From: CAYGLF01 sp964350945
GTDB lineage: Bacteria > Chlamydiota > Chlamydiia > Chlamydiales > JAAZZY01
DNA length: 59,660 nucleotides
Direction: 5' to 3'
Assembly (NCBI GenBank): GCA_964350945.1
Contig: CAYGLF010000009.1
Location: forward strand, 1-59,660
In this document: piece by piece, positions 25,185 through 34,367 of the stretch
Numbering within the stretch: position 1 is the first letter of the stretch
How the letters are laid out: every line of letters starts with the position of its first letter
Notes under the pieces: model-generated
Told to the model about the DNA's origin: nothing
What the model saw: only the letters and a program-made list of their open reading frames with translations
Databases searched by the model: none
Made by a program: the position numbers and the translations under genes

Positions 25185-26735
25185 TTAAAAAGAGAGGGCT
25201 TCTTGTGGAGTTTTTCCATTATATCCAGAGCATTTAAAAATAAGAGCTCCCTTTACAAGCGTATGATGCGCAGTAAAAAGAGGCACCACCTTAACAAGCT
25301 CTACTTTTTCGAAGTAAGGGGCAAGATCGTTAGTGACTTTATTAACTTCATAGTCTACGTCTTGCAAAAAGTCTTTGGAATTTTTCGACCAGACATAATA
25401 GCCTGTTTGCCCCACTTTTTCTTCAGCCATAGTAGGCCAGAAGCAAAATTGGTTTTGGCGACGATTAGCTGTATTAAAAAAATACTGACGCTGAGGATTG
25501 GGTCCATAAAAACTTAAAAGGCTAGTCATTTGATAGGTGTCAGAGAATAAGAAATGAGAGTTTGGGTCATAGTCTATTTTTTCAAACTCATCTCTCAAAG
25601 CGGCCCAACCCATGCTATGTCTAAAGGGATTGATTCTGTAGGGGAGTAGCTTTTGTGAACCCCACGCTTTAGACTGCAAGTGTGGAATGGTGATTAGCGC
25701 AAATACAATAGCAAGAGACAGAGCACACCCACGATATAGCCATACAGACCCTTTTTTTAAGATATCTACTGCATACCAGGCGATAATAATAGTGGCAGTT
25801 GGGTAAGCGTATAGAGCCCAGTTTGCTTGTATCTTTTTGAACGAGGAGAGGGTTATAAAAGAACCCAGAATTAAAGAGGTAGTCAGAGCACAAAAAAGAA
25901 GAGGGCGTGCAACCTCTTTTCTTCTCCTTAGAACTTCTAAAATTCCCAGAAGAAGCAAAATAAAAAAAATGGGGGAGAGAACCCCAAACTGAGCTCCAAA
26001 AAAATCTAATAAGTTTCCCTTAGAGGTGGTGGTCGTCGTTTGCGTGAGCACATGGCGAAAAGTAGCCCATTGATGGGTGCTATTCCAAATAATGCTAGGG
26101 AAAAGCCCCGCAAGAGAAAGCGCCATGCCATTGAAGATGTTTTTATGATAGAGAGGACGGAATAAAATACAGGCAATGAGAATAACACCCCAGAGAGCAT
26201 AGATAGGCCATTTGTAGAGAGCTCCTAGTAAAATGAATAGGGAGACTAAAAAGTAGTTCGGGGCTGTTTGAGTTTCAAGAGCACTTAAAATGGGAGTGAT
26301 TGCTAAAATCCAAAAAAGAATAAACCCGCCATCGGTAGTTGCTGCAAATGTGCCCATCATACCAACAGGAGAGATGGCAAAAATCGTTGCAGCCCAAAAA
26401 CAAATGCGAGGACTTAGCTTCGCTTTATAAGCCATCATATAGGTGAAAAGCGCTGTGATCATTGAGAGGAACACAGCTCCAGAGCGCACGCCAAGTTCCG
26501 ATTGTCCAAATAGCTTACATCCCAGCCATATCTGTAGGGCGATTCCTGGAGGTTTGCTGTAAAATCCAAAATCTAAGTTTTGGCTCCACGTCCAATATTG
26601 AGCTTCGTCAGGGTTAAGGCTGATATACCCTGAGGAGATCTCGTAAAAAGCCCAAAGAGCCTTGAAGGTGACGATAACAAAAAGAATCGTCAGATAGTGG
26701 GTATGGGTTTCAATTTTTTTAATGAGTGAACGCAT
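25185..26735 (-). CDS. GT39-family (ArnT/PMT-like) membrane glycosyltransferase
   Basis: The 516-residue protein has about eleven transmembrane segments. Its first periplasmic loop has the catalytic acidic pair region LNPDEAQYWTWSQ followed by FGFYSKPPG, the signature of PMT_2/ArnT-type enzymes that transfer sugars from a polyprenyl phosphate to lipid A or protein. ALYKWPIYALWG and the C-terminal soluble domain (from about residue 360) fit. Donor and acceptor are unknown. In an organism with truncated lipooligosaccharide it could modify lipid A. Confidence 0.85.
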   Translation of the reverse strand: MRSLIKKIETHTHYLTILFVIVTFKALWAFYEISSGYISLNPDEAQYWTWSQNLDFGFYSKPPGIALQIWLGCKLFGQSELGVRSGAVFLSMITALFTYMMAYKAKLSPRICFWAATIFAISPVGMMGTFAATTDGGFILFWILAITPILSALETQTAPNYFLVSLFILLGALYKWPIYALWGVILIACILFRPLYHKNIFNGMALSLAGLFPSIIWNSTHQWATFRHVLTQTTTTTSKGNLLDFFGAQFGVLSPIFFILLLLGILEVLRRRKEVARPLLFCALTTSLILGSFITLSSFKKIQANWALYAYPTATIIIAWYAVDILKKGSVWLYRGCALSLAIVFALITIPHLQSKAWGSQKLLPYRINPFRHSMGWAALRDEFEKIDYDPNSHFLFSDTYQMTSLLSFYGPNPQRQYFFNTANRRQNQFCFWPTMAEEKVGQTGYYVWSKNSKDFLQDVDYEVNKVTNDLAPYFEKVELVKVVPLFTAHHTLVKGALIFKCSGYNGKTPQEALSF

Positions 26736-26796
26736 AGAGGCATATCATATCCAGAAAGCCTTTTTATTGAAATAAATTTGTCTTGGGCTGTTCTGT

Positions 26797-27834
26797 TTAA
26801 AAGAGATAGGTGAAAGAAAAGAGGCCTGTGACAAAAGCTGCTGAATTTCTTCCTGCTAAGCTAAACTGAACTCCTGCTAAAACTCCAAAATTGGAGTTTA
26901 AGCTAAATTCGATAGCTGGGGCAACACTCAGATTTTGATTTCCTGGGCCACCTACAAATTCACCGCCAGTATTTCCTTTAAATTTTGAAGGAGAGGAAAC
27001 ACTATATTGCCAGTCTGTGGCAAATACCCAGTGTTGGTTAAAGCTAAATTCCCAGGCAAAAATAGAAGTGAAATTGTTTCCAGGTTTTACTTTTCCATTA
27101 GTTGCTAAAGTTCCTCCATAGGTATTGATTCCTTTCACTTTTACTGGAGGGTTGATTTGGTACGCGAAGGTCCAGCGGAACCTAAAAGGGTAGTACTCTC
27201 TAGCATCGAGATCTTTTTTAAAAAAAGAGTTAAATTCTTTTTGAAAGTTTAGAGAAATTTGTGGGGAGTAAGAGCCAGATCCCATCAGATCGGTCCCTTC
27301 TCTTGCTGGATCCGCATTTTGGAACCTTCCTGTAGGGAAGTTAATAGAAGTTGCAAGTTTACAGGAGGGGATCCAAGTACCAATTTCACCTTCGAGCATT
27401 TGGAAGCCAAAACTCAAACTGGTGTCACCATAGCCAAAGGTTCTCAGCTTTTGGGATCGATTTCCAAAGGCTTGGATCACCACATCTGTATCCATAAATT
27501 CGGTGAGCCCATATTGGATTACTGAAAGGTAGGTAAATCTTAGAGAGGAGAGTGAGCGCTGCACACGCCAAGAAGAATCATAGGCCCCATAGGTACGCTG
27601 CCAGTTAAAATAGGGTTGGATATTATAATAACCTTTAGGAAGGGTGTGAGCAGAAGGGGCTAAGAGAGGCCCTAAGTAAAAGGGGTCATAGACTTTATAA
27701 AGTCCTTTTACGAATTGAGCTCTTTCATCTGCGTGAGCCGAATTTTGTCTCCCTTCCAAGAGTCCCCAAGAAGATAGGGGGGTGCTTATCAAAGTAATAA
27801 CGAAAAGAATAAGCGCAAAAAAGTGTGATTTCAT
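26797..27834 (-). CDS. Outer-membrane beta-barrel-like exported protein
   Basis: The 345-residue protein has an N-terminal signal peptide (about residues 1-24, basic MK start and hydrophobic core ending SSWG). The remainder has many short alternating strands with aromatic belts (YYNIQPYFNWQRTYG, FRFRWTFAYQIN, HWVFATDWQYSV) and ends in Phe (FTYLF), as expected for an outer-membrane barrel. The pattern resembles the transporter/MetA-pathway phenol-degradation-like barrel group. A porin-like role is inferred. It lies 28 bases downstream of asd. Confidence 0.7.
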   Translation of the reverse strand: MKSHFFALILFVITLISTPLSSWGLLEGRQNSAHADERAQFVKGLYKVYDPFYLGPLLAPSAHTLPKGYYNIQPYFNWQRTYGAYDSSWRVQRSLSSLRFTYLSVIQYGLTEFMDTDVVIQAFGNRSQKLRTFGYGDTSLSFGFQMLEGEIGTWIPSCKLATSINFPTGRFQNADPAREGTDLMGSGSYSPQISLNFQKEFNSFFKKDLDAREYYPFRFRWTFAYQINPPVKVKGINTYGGTLATNGKVKPGNNFTSIFAWEFSFNQHWVFATDWQYSVSSPSKFKGNTGGEFVGGPGNQNLSVAPAIEFSLNSNFGVLAGVQFSLAGRNSAAFVTGLFSFTYLF

Positions 27835-27862
27835 GAAGCCATAGATCGTTCAATTATTTTTT

Positions 27863-28924
27863 TCAGTGTACCTGAGTTGATTTTTTTTTTGAAAATAAAA
27901 AAAGGTCTGGCCGCTGTTGGGTGAATAGCTCCGCATTGAGTAGGGCAGCTCCCGCAGCTCCTCTCATCAAATTGTTGACTAAAATTGTAAATTTAAAATC
28001 GAGGCAATCGCAAGGTTTTAAGCCTCCTAAAGATACAGAGAGTCCTTGTTCTAGAGAGCTGTGAATTCTAGGTTGTGGAAATTGGGGGCCGTTAAAAAAA
28101 TGAAGCACTTTTTGTGGCTTTGAGAAAAGAGGTTGCATTTTGCAAGAGGCATTGAAGTGTTCAAAAGCCTGTAGAATTTCTTGGGCAGAAGGCTTTTTCC
28201 CAAATTTTATGGAGAGGTTCATTAAGTGCCCTGTTAAAACTGGGACGCGATTACACTGAGCACTACTCCTGAAAGAAGCTGCAACAATGCGACCTTTTTC
28301 AAGCGATCCTAAAATTTTCTGGGGTTCACTCTCTATTTTTTCCTCCTCAGAAGCAATGAAAGGGATGACATTATTAGAAATATCAAAAGCGCTTAGTGCG
28401 CTGGACCCAGCTCCTGAAATAGCCTGCAAAGTCACCACGTGAAATTTTTCGATTCTAAAGTGGTCGAAGAGGGGTTTAAGGGCTAGTGTAAGTCCTGTAA
28501 CAGCACAGTTTGGGTTGGTGATAAGTTTTCCCTCGGTCGGTTGCTTTTCAATTAAACTTAAGTGGTCTGGGTTGACTTCAGGGATTAATAAAGGGACATT
28601 GTTTTGCATTCGAAAGTAACTTGCATTAGAAATAACATGTATTCCTTTTTCTAAAAAAAGAGGCTCTATCAAAGCAGCGCTTTGTGCATTTAAGGCTGAA
28701 AAAGCAAGGGAGATTTCTTCAGTAGGTTTACAGGCTTTGATTTTAATTTCTGCAAGATCATGGGGAAGCTTAAAAGAAACTAATTCTTGAAATTTTTTAC
28801 CTGCCGATTTTTCAGAGGCCATGACCTCTTTGATTTCGAACCAAGGATGATGGATTAATAGCTGTGTGATTTTCTGGCCTACCAAACCGGTTGCCCCTAA
28901 AATCGCAACGGGGATTTTCTTCAT
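27863..28924 (-). CDS. asd: Aspartate-semialdehyde dehydrogenase
   Basis: The 353-residue enzyme reduces aspartyl phosphate to aspartate semialdehyde with NADPH, feeding lysine, diaminopimelate and threonine synthesis. GATGLVGQ is the cofactor loop. ITNPNCAVTGLTLALKPL carries the active-site Cys. QAISGAGSSAL and a CNRVPVLTGH segment match the archaeal/chlamydial-type Asd. DAP synthesis is consistent with murI elsewhere in the window. It is co-directional with the YciI-like and sdh genes. Confidence 0.93.
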   Translation of the reverse strand: MKKIPVAILGATGLVGQKITQLLIHHPWFEIKEVMASEKSAGKKFQELVSFKLPHDLAEIKIKACKPTEEISLAFSALNAQSAALIEPLFLEKGIHVISNASYFRMQNNVPLLIPEVNPDHLSLIEKQPTEGKLITNPNCAVTGLTLALKPLFDHFRIEKFHVVTLQAISGAGSSALSAFDISNNVIPFIASEEEKIESEPQKILGSLEKGRIVAASFRSSAQCNRVPVLTGHLMNLSIKFGKKPSAQEILQAFEHFNASCKMQPLFSKPQKVLHFFNGPQFPQPRIHSSLEQGLSVSLGGLKPCDCLDFKFTILVNNLMRGAAGAALLNAELFTQQRPDLFLFSKKKSTQVH

Positions 28925-28956
28925 AGATCTAACTCTTTTATATGATAGCGAACAGT

Positions 28957-29265
28957 CTAAGAAATCGAGGGTTTATCTGAAAGCTTTTCAATGATTTCTC
29001 TTAAGCTAGGGTCTTGTAACAGAGGGGTGAATTCCATGATATTGTAATGAGCGACACTTTGAAAAGGATCTTTTGAAAGACATTCTTCAAAGGCTGATAG
29101 AGATAAGTTGTGTGCGATGATAATTCCTCCCGTTCTTGGATGCAACCGACCGCACATTAAAAGTTTTTTCTGTTCAAGTAGGTTTTGTAGAAATTGGCGA
29201 TGCTCTTTTAGGTGTAAATCTACTTCATCAAGCGGTTTAGTGTAGGTGATTATTGCAAGAAGCAT
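28957..29265 (-). CDS. YciI-like small protein
   Basis: The 102-residue protein has the YCII-domain layout: an opening beta-strand MLLAIITYT, H-x-x-H region HLKEHRQFL, GRLHPRTGGIIIA with the central Gly pair, and FQSVAHYNIMEFTPL at the end. YciI proteins are dimeric alpha/beta-barrel-like and mostly uncharacterised. It lies 11 bases after sdhB, so it is probably co-transcribed with the SDH genes. Confidence 0.8.
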   Translation of the reverse strand: MLLAIITYTKPLDEVDLHLKEHRQFLQNLLEQKKLLMCGRLHPRTGGIIIAHNLSLSAFEECLSKDPFQSVAHYNIMEFTPLLQDPSLREIIEKLSDKPSIS

Positions 29266-29276
29266 GTTTCCCTCCT

Positions 29277-30044
29277 CTAATCACGATCGGAAAAACTAAA
29301 AAGATCACGAAATCCTTGCAAAGTAACATCGCGAGAGACTGCAGCAATTGAATCGGTCAATGGGATGTCTTTGGGACAGACTCGAGCACAGTTTTGTGCA
29401 TTTCCACAGTCTGCGATTCCACCTTCCTCCATAAGAGGCCTTAAGCGCTTGTGTTTTTGTAGCTGGCCAGTAGGGTGAGCATTAAAAAGTCGAGCCTGTG
29501 AAATGGGAGCAGGGCCTATAAATTTGGAGTTTTCATTTACTTGTGGGCAGGCTTCAGCACAGCAGCCACAGGTCATGCATGTTGACAGTGAATACATAAT
29601 TTCTTGTTTTTCCTGGCTAATAGTGGGTCCAGGACCTTTTCGGTAAGCCCCATCACTTTCAATCCAAGCATTGACTTTCTTCAAATTTTCAAACATCGCT
29701 GAGCGATCGACTATCAAATCTCTAACAAGAGGAAACTTGGTGAAAGGAGCGAGCACAACAGTGGAGCTTTGACTTTCTTTTAAAAGATTGCGGATTAAAG
29801 CAGTACATGCTTGGCGGGGCTTTTGATTGATGAGCATAGAGCATGAGCCGCACACTTCTTCTAAGCAGCCTTGCTCCCATACGACGGGCTCGACAAGTTT
29901 CCCATGGATATTGACCGGGTTTTTTTGGATGTTCATGAGTGTGGAAATCACATTTGAAAAGGGCGTTAGCTCGCATTCAAATTCTTCCCAGTATTGATGT
30001 CCAGGATGTCCACGGTATATTTTTAAAATGAAAGTCTGATTCAT
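29277..30044 (-). CDS. sdhB: Succinate dehydrogenase iron-sulfur subunit
   Basis: The 255-residue electron-transfer subunit shows the [2Fe-2S] site CLEEVCGSCSMLIN plus the later Cys in RQACTAL. The [4Fe-4S] and [3Fe-4S] ligands are in STCMTCGCCAEACPQ and NCARVCPKDIP. It moves electrons from the SdhA flavin to quinone through SdhC. Gene order sdhC-sdhA-sdhB with gaps of 6 and 9 bases matches Chlamydia. Confidence 0.96.
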   Translation of the reverse strand: MNQTFILKIYRGHPGHQYWEEFECELTPFSNVISTLMNIQKNPVNIHGKLVEPVVWEQGCLEEVCGSCSMLINQKPRQACTALIRNLLKESQSSTVVLAPFTKFPLVRDLIVDRSAMFENLKKVNAWIESDGAYRKGPGPTISQEKQEIMYSLSTCMTCGCCAEACPQVNENSKFIGPAPISQARLFNAHPTGQLQKHKRLRPLMEEGGIADCGNAQNCARVCPKDIPLTDSIAAVSRDVTLQGFRDLFSFSDRD

Positions 30045-30053
30045 AATCTTCTC

Positions 30054-31937
30054 TTAAGTAAATGGAAGCACAATGTTATTAGGGACATTTTCAAGGGTAG
30101 GCTTCACCTTTTTAGCATGTGCATAATCGCGTTTTATCGGCTTAAGATGTCTTATGTCAATAGGATTATAAGTTATTTGTGGTTCATCGCTATTTGGATC
30201 GTAGGTGGCAATGGTTTCTTTAAGCCAATGCTCGTCATCGCGATCAGGGAACTCAGGTTTAAAATGCGCACCGCGAAATTCGTTGCGTAGCAAAGCTCCC
30301 TTGGTAATAATCAAAGAGATTTCTAACATGGGTAGAAACTGAGCTGCAAAGGTGTAGGTTTGGTTGGCAAACATAGAGCGATCGCTGAGCGAAATATTTT
30401 TAAAACGCTCCTTGATCTCTTTGATTTTTTGTAGAGCCTGCGTTAAATTTTTATTTTCTCTTTTAACGGTCACATCTCCAATCATAATATCCGCCAATTC
30501 TTGGTGCAAAGCATGTACATTTTCTTTTCCATTTCGTTTGAAAAGGTCTTGCTTTTTGTGCTCCTCATGAGCAATGGCATCTTGAGTATAAGAAGCCTTT
30601 GTTTCAGCTGGCCCTTTGGCCAATAAATAACGATCCATATCGACGCCAGCAACCAGCCCTCCATAGATACAGGATAATAATGAATTGGCGCCCAGACGAT
30701 TGGCTCCATGATACTGATGTTCACATTCGCCAGCGGCAAAACAACCTTCAATATTTGTCATTTGACGAAAGCGCTGATCTCGATCTGGATCGTCGGCAGC
30801 TGGCCAGTCAATCCAAGCTCCTCCCATAGAATAGTGCATGCCAGGGAAAATTTTCATTGGAATTTTAGAAGGTCTGTCTCCAGTAAATTTTTCATAGATA
30901 TCTAATACTGAAGCAAGTTTGTGGAGTGTTTGCGGTGGCAAGTGAGTCACATCAAGGTAAACTTGGTTCTTCCCCTCTACTCCCATTCCCATCTCACAAA
31001 TTCTAAGGACTTCACGAGAACCGATGTCTCTGGGTACTAGATTACCGAAAGCTGGGTAGAGTGCTTCTAAAAAATACCAAGGTTTCCCGGTTTCTCCACA
31101 AGGAATTTCTTGACCTGTTGGAGTTGTGATGGTTTTTGTAGAGTCTCCTGGAACCCAAACACGTCCACCTTCTCCTCGAACCGATTCTGAAATTAAGCGC
31201 AGCTTATCTTCTCCAGGAATTGAGGTTGGATGGATCTGGATAAACTCCCCATTGGCGTACTGCATGCCTTGCATGTATAGTCTGCCGTTGGCAGCTCCTG
31301 TGCAAAAAGTTGAGTTGGTTGAGTATTTGAAAATAAGGCCTGGACCTCCGGTTGCTATTAAAACAGCATCAGCTTCAAGGGCTTCTAATTTCAGGTTAAA
31401 AAGGTTCATGACAACTACGCCACAAGCGCGACCTGAATCATCTTGAATCAGACGCATAAATTCGTGGTTCTCAAATTTTTCAACAGATCCCTGGGATTCA
31501 TGGCGCCGCACCTGCTCATCAAGGGCATATAGCAACTGCTGGCCTGTAGATGCACCACAAAAGGCGGTGCGATGGTAGAGCGTTCCACCAAAACGTCTAA
31601 AATCTAATTTTCCCTCTGGAGTGCGATTAAAGGGGACTCCAAATCGATCCATCATCTCCAAAATTCCTGGGCCAGCTAAACACATTTCTAGAACAGGTGG
31701 TTGGTGAGCTAAAAAATCTCCGCCTTTAATCGTGTCATAAGCGTGTATTAGAGGGGAGTCTTCTTCCCCTTTAGTATCCATCGCAACGTTAATACCGCCT
31801 TGTGCGCAGACAGAGTGAGAACGTTTGACTTTGGTCACCGAAATAATTTTGACATTCATTCCTTTTTCAGCCAGCTTCATGGCCGCAGCAAGCCCTGCAA
31901 GCCCACCTCCTACCACTATAACGGATCGTTTTTTCAT
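30054..31937 (-). CDS. sdhA: Succinate dehydrogenase flavoprotein subunit
   Basis: The 627-residue FAD subunit begins with the dinucleotide-binding loop VVGGGLAGLAAAMKLA. RSHSVCAQGGINVAM contains the His that carries covalent FAD. Substrate-binding elements include HRTAFCGASTGQQ, HPTSIPGEDKL, the RGEGG loop, and HYSMGGAWID with GANRLGANSLLSC. It oxidises succinate to fumarate on the cytoplasmic face. The long form and single SdhC anchor resemble the B-type enzyme of Bacillus and epsilonproteobacteria. Confidence 0.97.
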   Translation of the reverse strand: MKKRSVIVVGGGLAGLAAAMKLAEKGMNVKIISVTKVKRSHSVCAQGGINVAMDTKGEEDSPLIHAYDTIKGGDFLAHQPPVLEMCLAGPGILEMMDRFGVPFNRTPEGKLDFRRFGGTLYHRTAFCGASTGQQLLYALDEQVRRHESQGSVEKFENHEFMRLIQDDSGRACGVVVMNLFNLKLEALEADAVLIATGGPGLIFKYSTNSTFCTGAANGRLYMQGMQYANGEFIQIHPTSIPGEDKLRLISESVRGEGGRVWVPGDSTKTITTPTGQEIPCGETGKPWYFLEALYPAFGNLVPRDIGSREVLRICEMGMGVEGKNQVYLDVTHLPPQTLHKLASVLDIYEKFTGDRPSKIPMKIFPGMHYSMGGAWIDWPAADDPDRDQRFRQMTNIEGCFAAGECEHQYHGANRLGANSLLSCIYGGLVAGVDMDRYLLAKGPAETKASYTQDAIAHEEHKKQDLFKRNGKENVHALHQELADIMIGDVTVKRENKNLTQALQKIKEIKERFKNISLSDRSMFANQTYTFAAQFLPMLEISLIITKGALLRNEFRGAHFKPEFPDRDDEHWLKETIATYDPNSDEPQITYNPIDIRHLKPIKRDYAHAKKVKPTLENVPNNIVLPFT

Positions 31938-31943
31938 ATTCCT

Positions 31944-32906
31944 TTACCTGAGATTTACAAAGTAGGTTAACCAAATGGCCGCAAGTCCACACGACGAAAG
32001 TAAAATAGTCAGCAACACAGCGACACTTCGCATCATTTTTTGTGAGTTAGCTGTGAGTGTCACTCCCCAAGAAATCATGGCTGTCCAAAGCCCATTAAAG
32101 GCATGGTAGCAAGCAGCAATAACGAACATGGTATAGAGAATCATCATCAGGGGGCTTTTAAAAGTTTCCCTTACAGCCAATAGAGAGGCGGTTCCAAAAC
32201 TTTGTGATACTGCCATGACCTGGTTGGCATTGAGTTTTTTTTGTGACAGTTTTTCAATATAGGTAGCAAAAAGGTCTCCCATAACCTCTTTTTGAGTTTC
32301 TTGGGCCACTTGGGGGTCGTAGGTGATCCTCGCCTCTGCCTTCTGGTTGTGCATTAGCAAACGAGCTTTTTCCTGCTGGATCTGTTGGTTACTATAAAGG
32401 TGGACTTGAAGTTTAGAAGAGGTGCGGTAAAGGCCTGGGTCCATATTGAGTCGAACCATGTAATAGTTGTGCCCAACACCTCCAGAAACTTTGAGGGGAT
32501 AATCAATAAAACGCATCTGCACAATATGCAAAACAATGCCCAATAGCAGAACCCAGGAGGTGATACGCTGCCAGGAAAAGGCGTGATTGCGGGCATACTT
32601 TTCAAGCTTTGGTTTTGAAAGGCCTCTTTGAAAGGAGTTCATTTTTGAGGTAAAGAGGTATTTAATGCCTAAAGTAGCGTGCAATAGAATAGGGAAGCCT
32701 AAAAAAAGGATTTCGACAGCTTGTAGGTAGGGGAGGTTGTGGATGTCATTCACCATTCGTACAAAGCCCTGTCCCCAGTCTCCTATGTAGAGAGCAGCTT
32801 GAGAATTGGTAATTAAGTGCTCTAGGAGAAACAAAACTAACCAAATTCCAGCTATAGAGTGGAAGCGTTTGTTGACATATGCTCGTGGCAGCGCCTTATC
32901 GTTCAT
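31944..32906 (-). CDS. sdhC: Succinate dehydrogenase cytochrome b membrane anchor
   Basis: The 320-residue membrane subunit has five hydrophobic segments and His residues placed for heme: FHSIAGIWLVLFLLEHLI, FPILLHATLGIKYLF, NHAFSWQRITSWVLL, GIVLHIVQM and CYHAFNGLWTA. It is about 100 residues longer than B. subtilis SdhC. The extra part is a soluble, Gln/Lys-rich stretch between helices three and four (about residues 150-235). It anchors SdhAB and passes electrons to quinone. It is the first gene of the operon. Confidence 0.92.
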   Translation of the reverse strand: MNDKALPRAYVNKRFHSIAGIWLVLFLLEHLITNSQAALYIGDWGQGFVRMVNDIHNLPYLQAVEILFLGFPILLHATLGIKYLFTSKMNSFQRGLSKPKLEKYARNHAFSWQRITSWVLLLGIVLHIVQMRFIDYPLKVSGGVGHNYYMVRLNMDPGLYRTSSKLQVHLYSNQQIQQEKARLLMHNQKAEARITYDPQVAQETQKEVMGDLFATYIEKLSQKKLNANQVMAVSQSFGTASLLAVRETFKSPLMMILYTMFVIAACYHAFNGLWTAMISWGVTLTANSQKMMRSVAVLLTILLSSCGLAAIWLTYFVNLR

Positions 32907-33062
32907 CTTATTTGGGGGCTTTTTAAAAAGAAGTCACGTTAGCAATCTAAAAAACTTTTGACAAGTATATTTTTAAATAAATTAAAAGAAGTGAGTTTTT
33001 TGTCGTTTAAATCTGATTGTTTGCACTACACTAAGTTAGTTTTTTGTATTTTTCGAGGTGTT

Positions 33063-34367
33063 ATGCAAAGATCCGAGATTCATGTATCCCCCTTAGACAG
33101 AATCATTCCTTCCGTGACTCACTCGGAAAAGACTCCCTCTCTCATTTCTAAAGGATCTATCTCAAAAATAAATAATTCATTTTTAGAATTCTCCAAAGAT
33201 AAGCATAAGCTTTTTTTACAGGTAAAAAAAGATGATTTTTTAAGTAAGCGTTTTATTTCTCATCTTTTTGGAGATTCTTATCTGCAAAATTCTATTCACG
33301 AGGGTTGGTTTGCTTCTGATGCTCTTATGCATATGATTTTGATTCTAGAGGATAATCAAATTTCCTCAAGTGTTAAAGAAGTATTGGATGATTTCAAAGG
33401 ATGTCTTTCTTGGCATGGAAAGATTATGGCTTATATCTTTAATGAAAAAGAGGCATCTTTTCGCGACATTCATAAAGAGAGCGCGGGGATAGAGCCGGAA
33501 GACGTTTCCTTGTTGGAGGACTCAGAGGAAGATGAGGTTTCTAATGAGGATGTATTGGTAGCAGGATCTATTGACAAGTACGACAACCCCTTTTTAGATA
33601 GATTGGTTCTTGACTTCAAGGAGGCCGTTGCGAATTTAGCGGTGGGGCAAAAGATTTTATTTCCAGGGGGTCCTAAGGGACATTCAGTCTTATTTGAATG
33701 TCGAAGAGATGGAGATAAAGATTACTCATTTGCTGTTTACAACACCGGAGAGGGAGTTGAGAAGCACTGGATGTTAATCACAGGAGAGGGAGTGCACAAA
33801 GCACAGGCCGTGTATCGTTTATCTGAGATCACTCTAGATAAATTTACCGAGGGTTATTTTTTTCATGACTTAATTGAATTAAAAAAAGAACGTTCTCTAA
33901 ATTTTGGGGAAGAGCTTTATGAAGTCACTTTAGGTCAATTGGAGGGGGTCCGAGATAAAGCTCCCATCCGTCCTGAAGATTATATGCAGTCACAGCGTTC
34001 TGGAACTTGTGTGTGGAAAATGCTCAGCGCCTATTGTCGTTATAATTTGCCATTGATCGAAAGAAAATATCTCAAACTACGCTCGAGAATGGATGTCTTT
34101 CAAAAATGGTATGAGCTTGGACACTCTTTAGATTGCCCAAAGATTAGTAGCCAGTTAATTGACCGTTTGATTGTCAACTACAAAAAAGAGTTGTACCATC
34201 TCAACCCAAATCCTTTAGAGTTCTCTCGAGAAGAGCTCCTATTCTTAGGGATTCTAAAGGTTAAAAAAACCTTTGATAAATATAGCTTTTTGCTCTCAGA
34301 CCAGCAGATTCAAGAAGCTAGTATCTGGTACGAAGCATTTACCGGCCAAAAGCTTACTTCAACCTAA
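33063..34367 (+). CDS. Orphan protein with putative papain-like GTC/His motifs
   Basis: Translation starts at the ATG at 33063, preceded by GAGGTG; an upstream TTG at 32958 coincides with a TTGACA and is unlikely. The 434-residue protein has no signal peptide or membrane helix. An acidic linker (about 147-163) separates an N-terminal helical part from a second domain. That domain has FPGGPKGHSVLFE (His207), FAVYNTGEG (Asn227) and YMQSQRSGTCVWKML (Cys316 in a Gln-x-x-Gly-Thr-Cys helix start). A Cys at a helix start together with His and Asn recalls papain-fold hydrolases, although the His precedes the Cys here. Function is not established; a secreted effector is plausible. Confidence 0.6.
   Translation: MQRSEIHVSPLDRIIPSVTHSEKTPSLISKGSISKINNSFLEFSKDKHKLFLQVKKDDFLSKRFISHLFGDSYLQNSIHEGWFASDALMHMILILEDNQISSSVKEVLDDFKGCLSWHGKIMAYIFNEKEASFRDIHKESAGIEPEDVSLLEDSEEDEVSNEDVLVAGSIDKYDNPFLDRLVLDFKEAVANLAVGQKILFPGGPKGHSVLFECRRDGDKDYSFAVYNTGEGVEKHWMLITGEGVHKAQAVYRLSEITLDKFTEGYFFHDLIELKKERSLNFGEELYEVTLGQLEGVRDKAPIRPEDYMQSQRSGTCVWKMLSAYCRYNLPLIERKYLKLRSRMDVFQKWYELGHSLDCPKISSQLIDRLIVNYKKELYHLNPNPLEFSREELLFLGILKVKKTFDKYSFLLSDQQIQEASIWYEAFTGQKLTST

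Noticed and set aside
32958..33062. Upstream extension of the orphan gene from a TTG
   Set aside because: The TTG is part of a TTGACA hexamer, and a strong GAGGTG site precedes the ATG at 33063.
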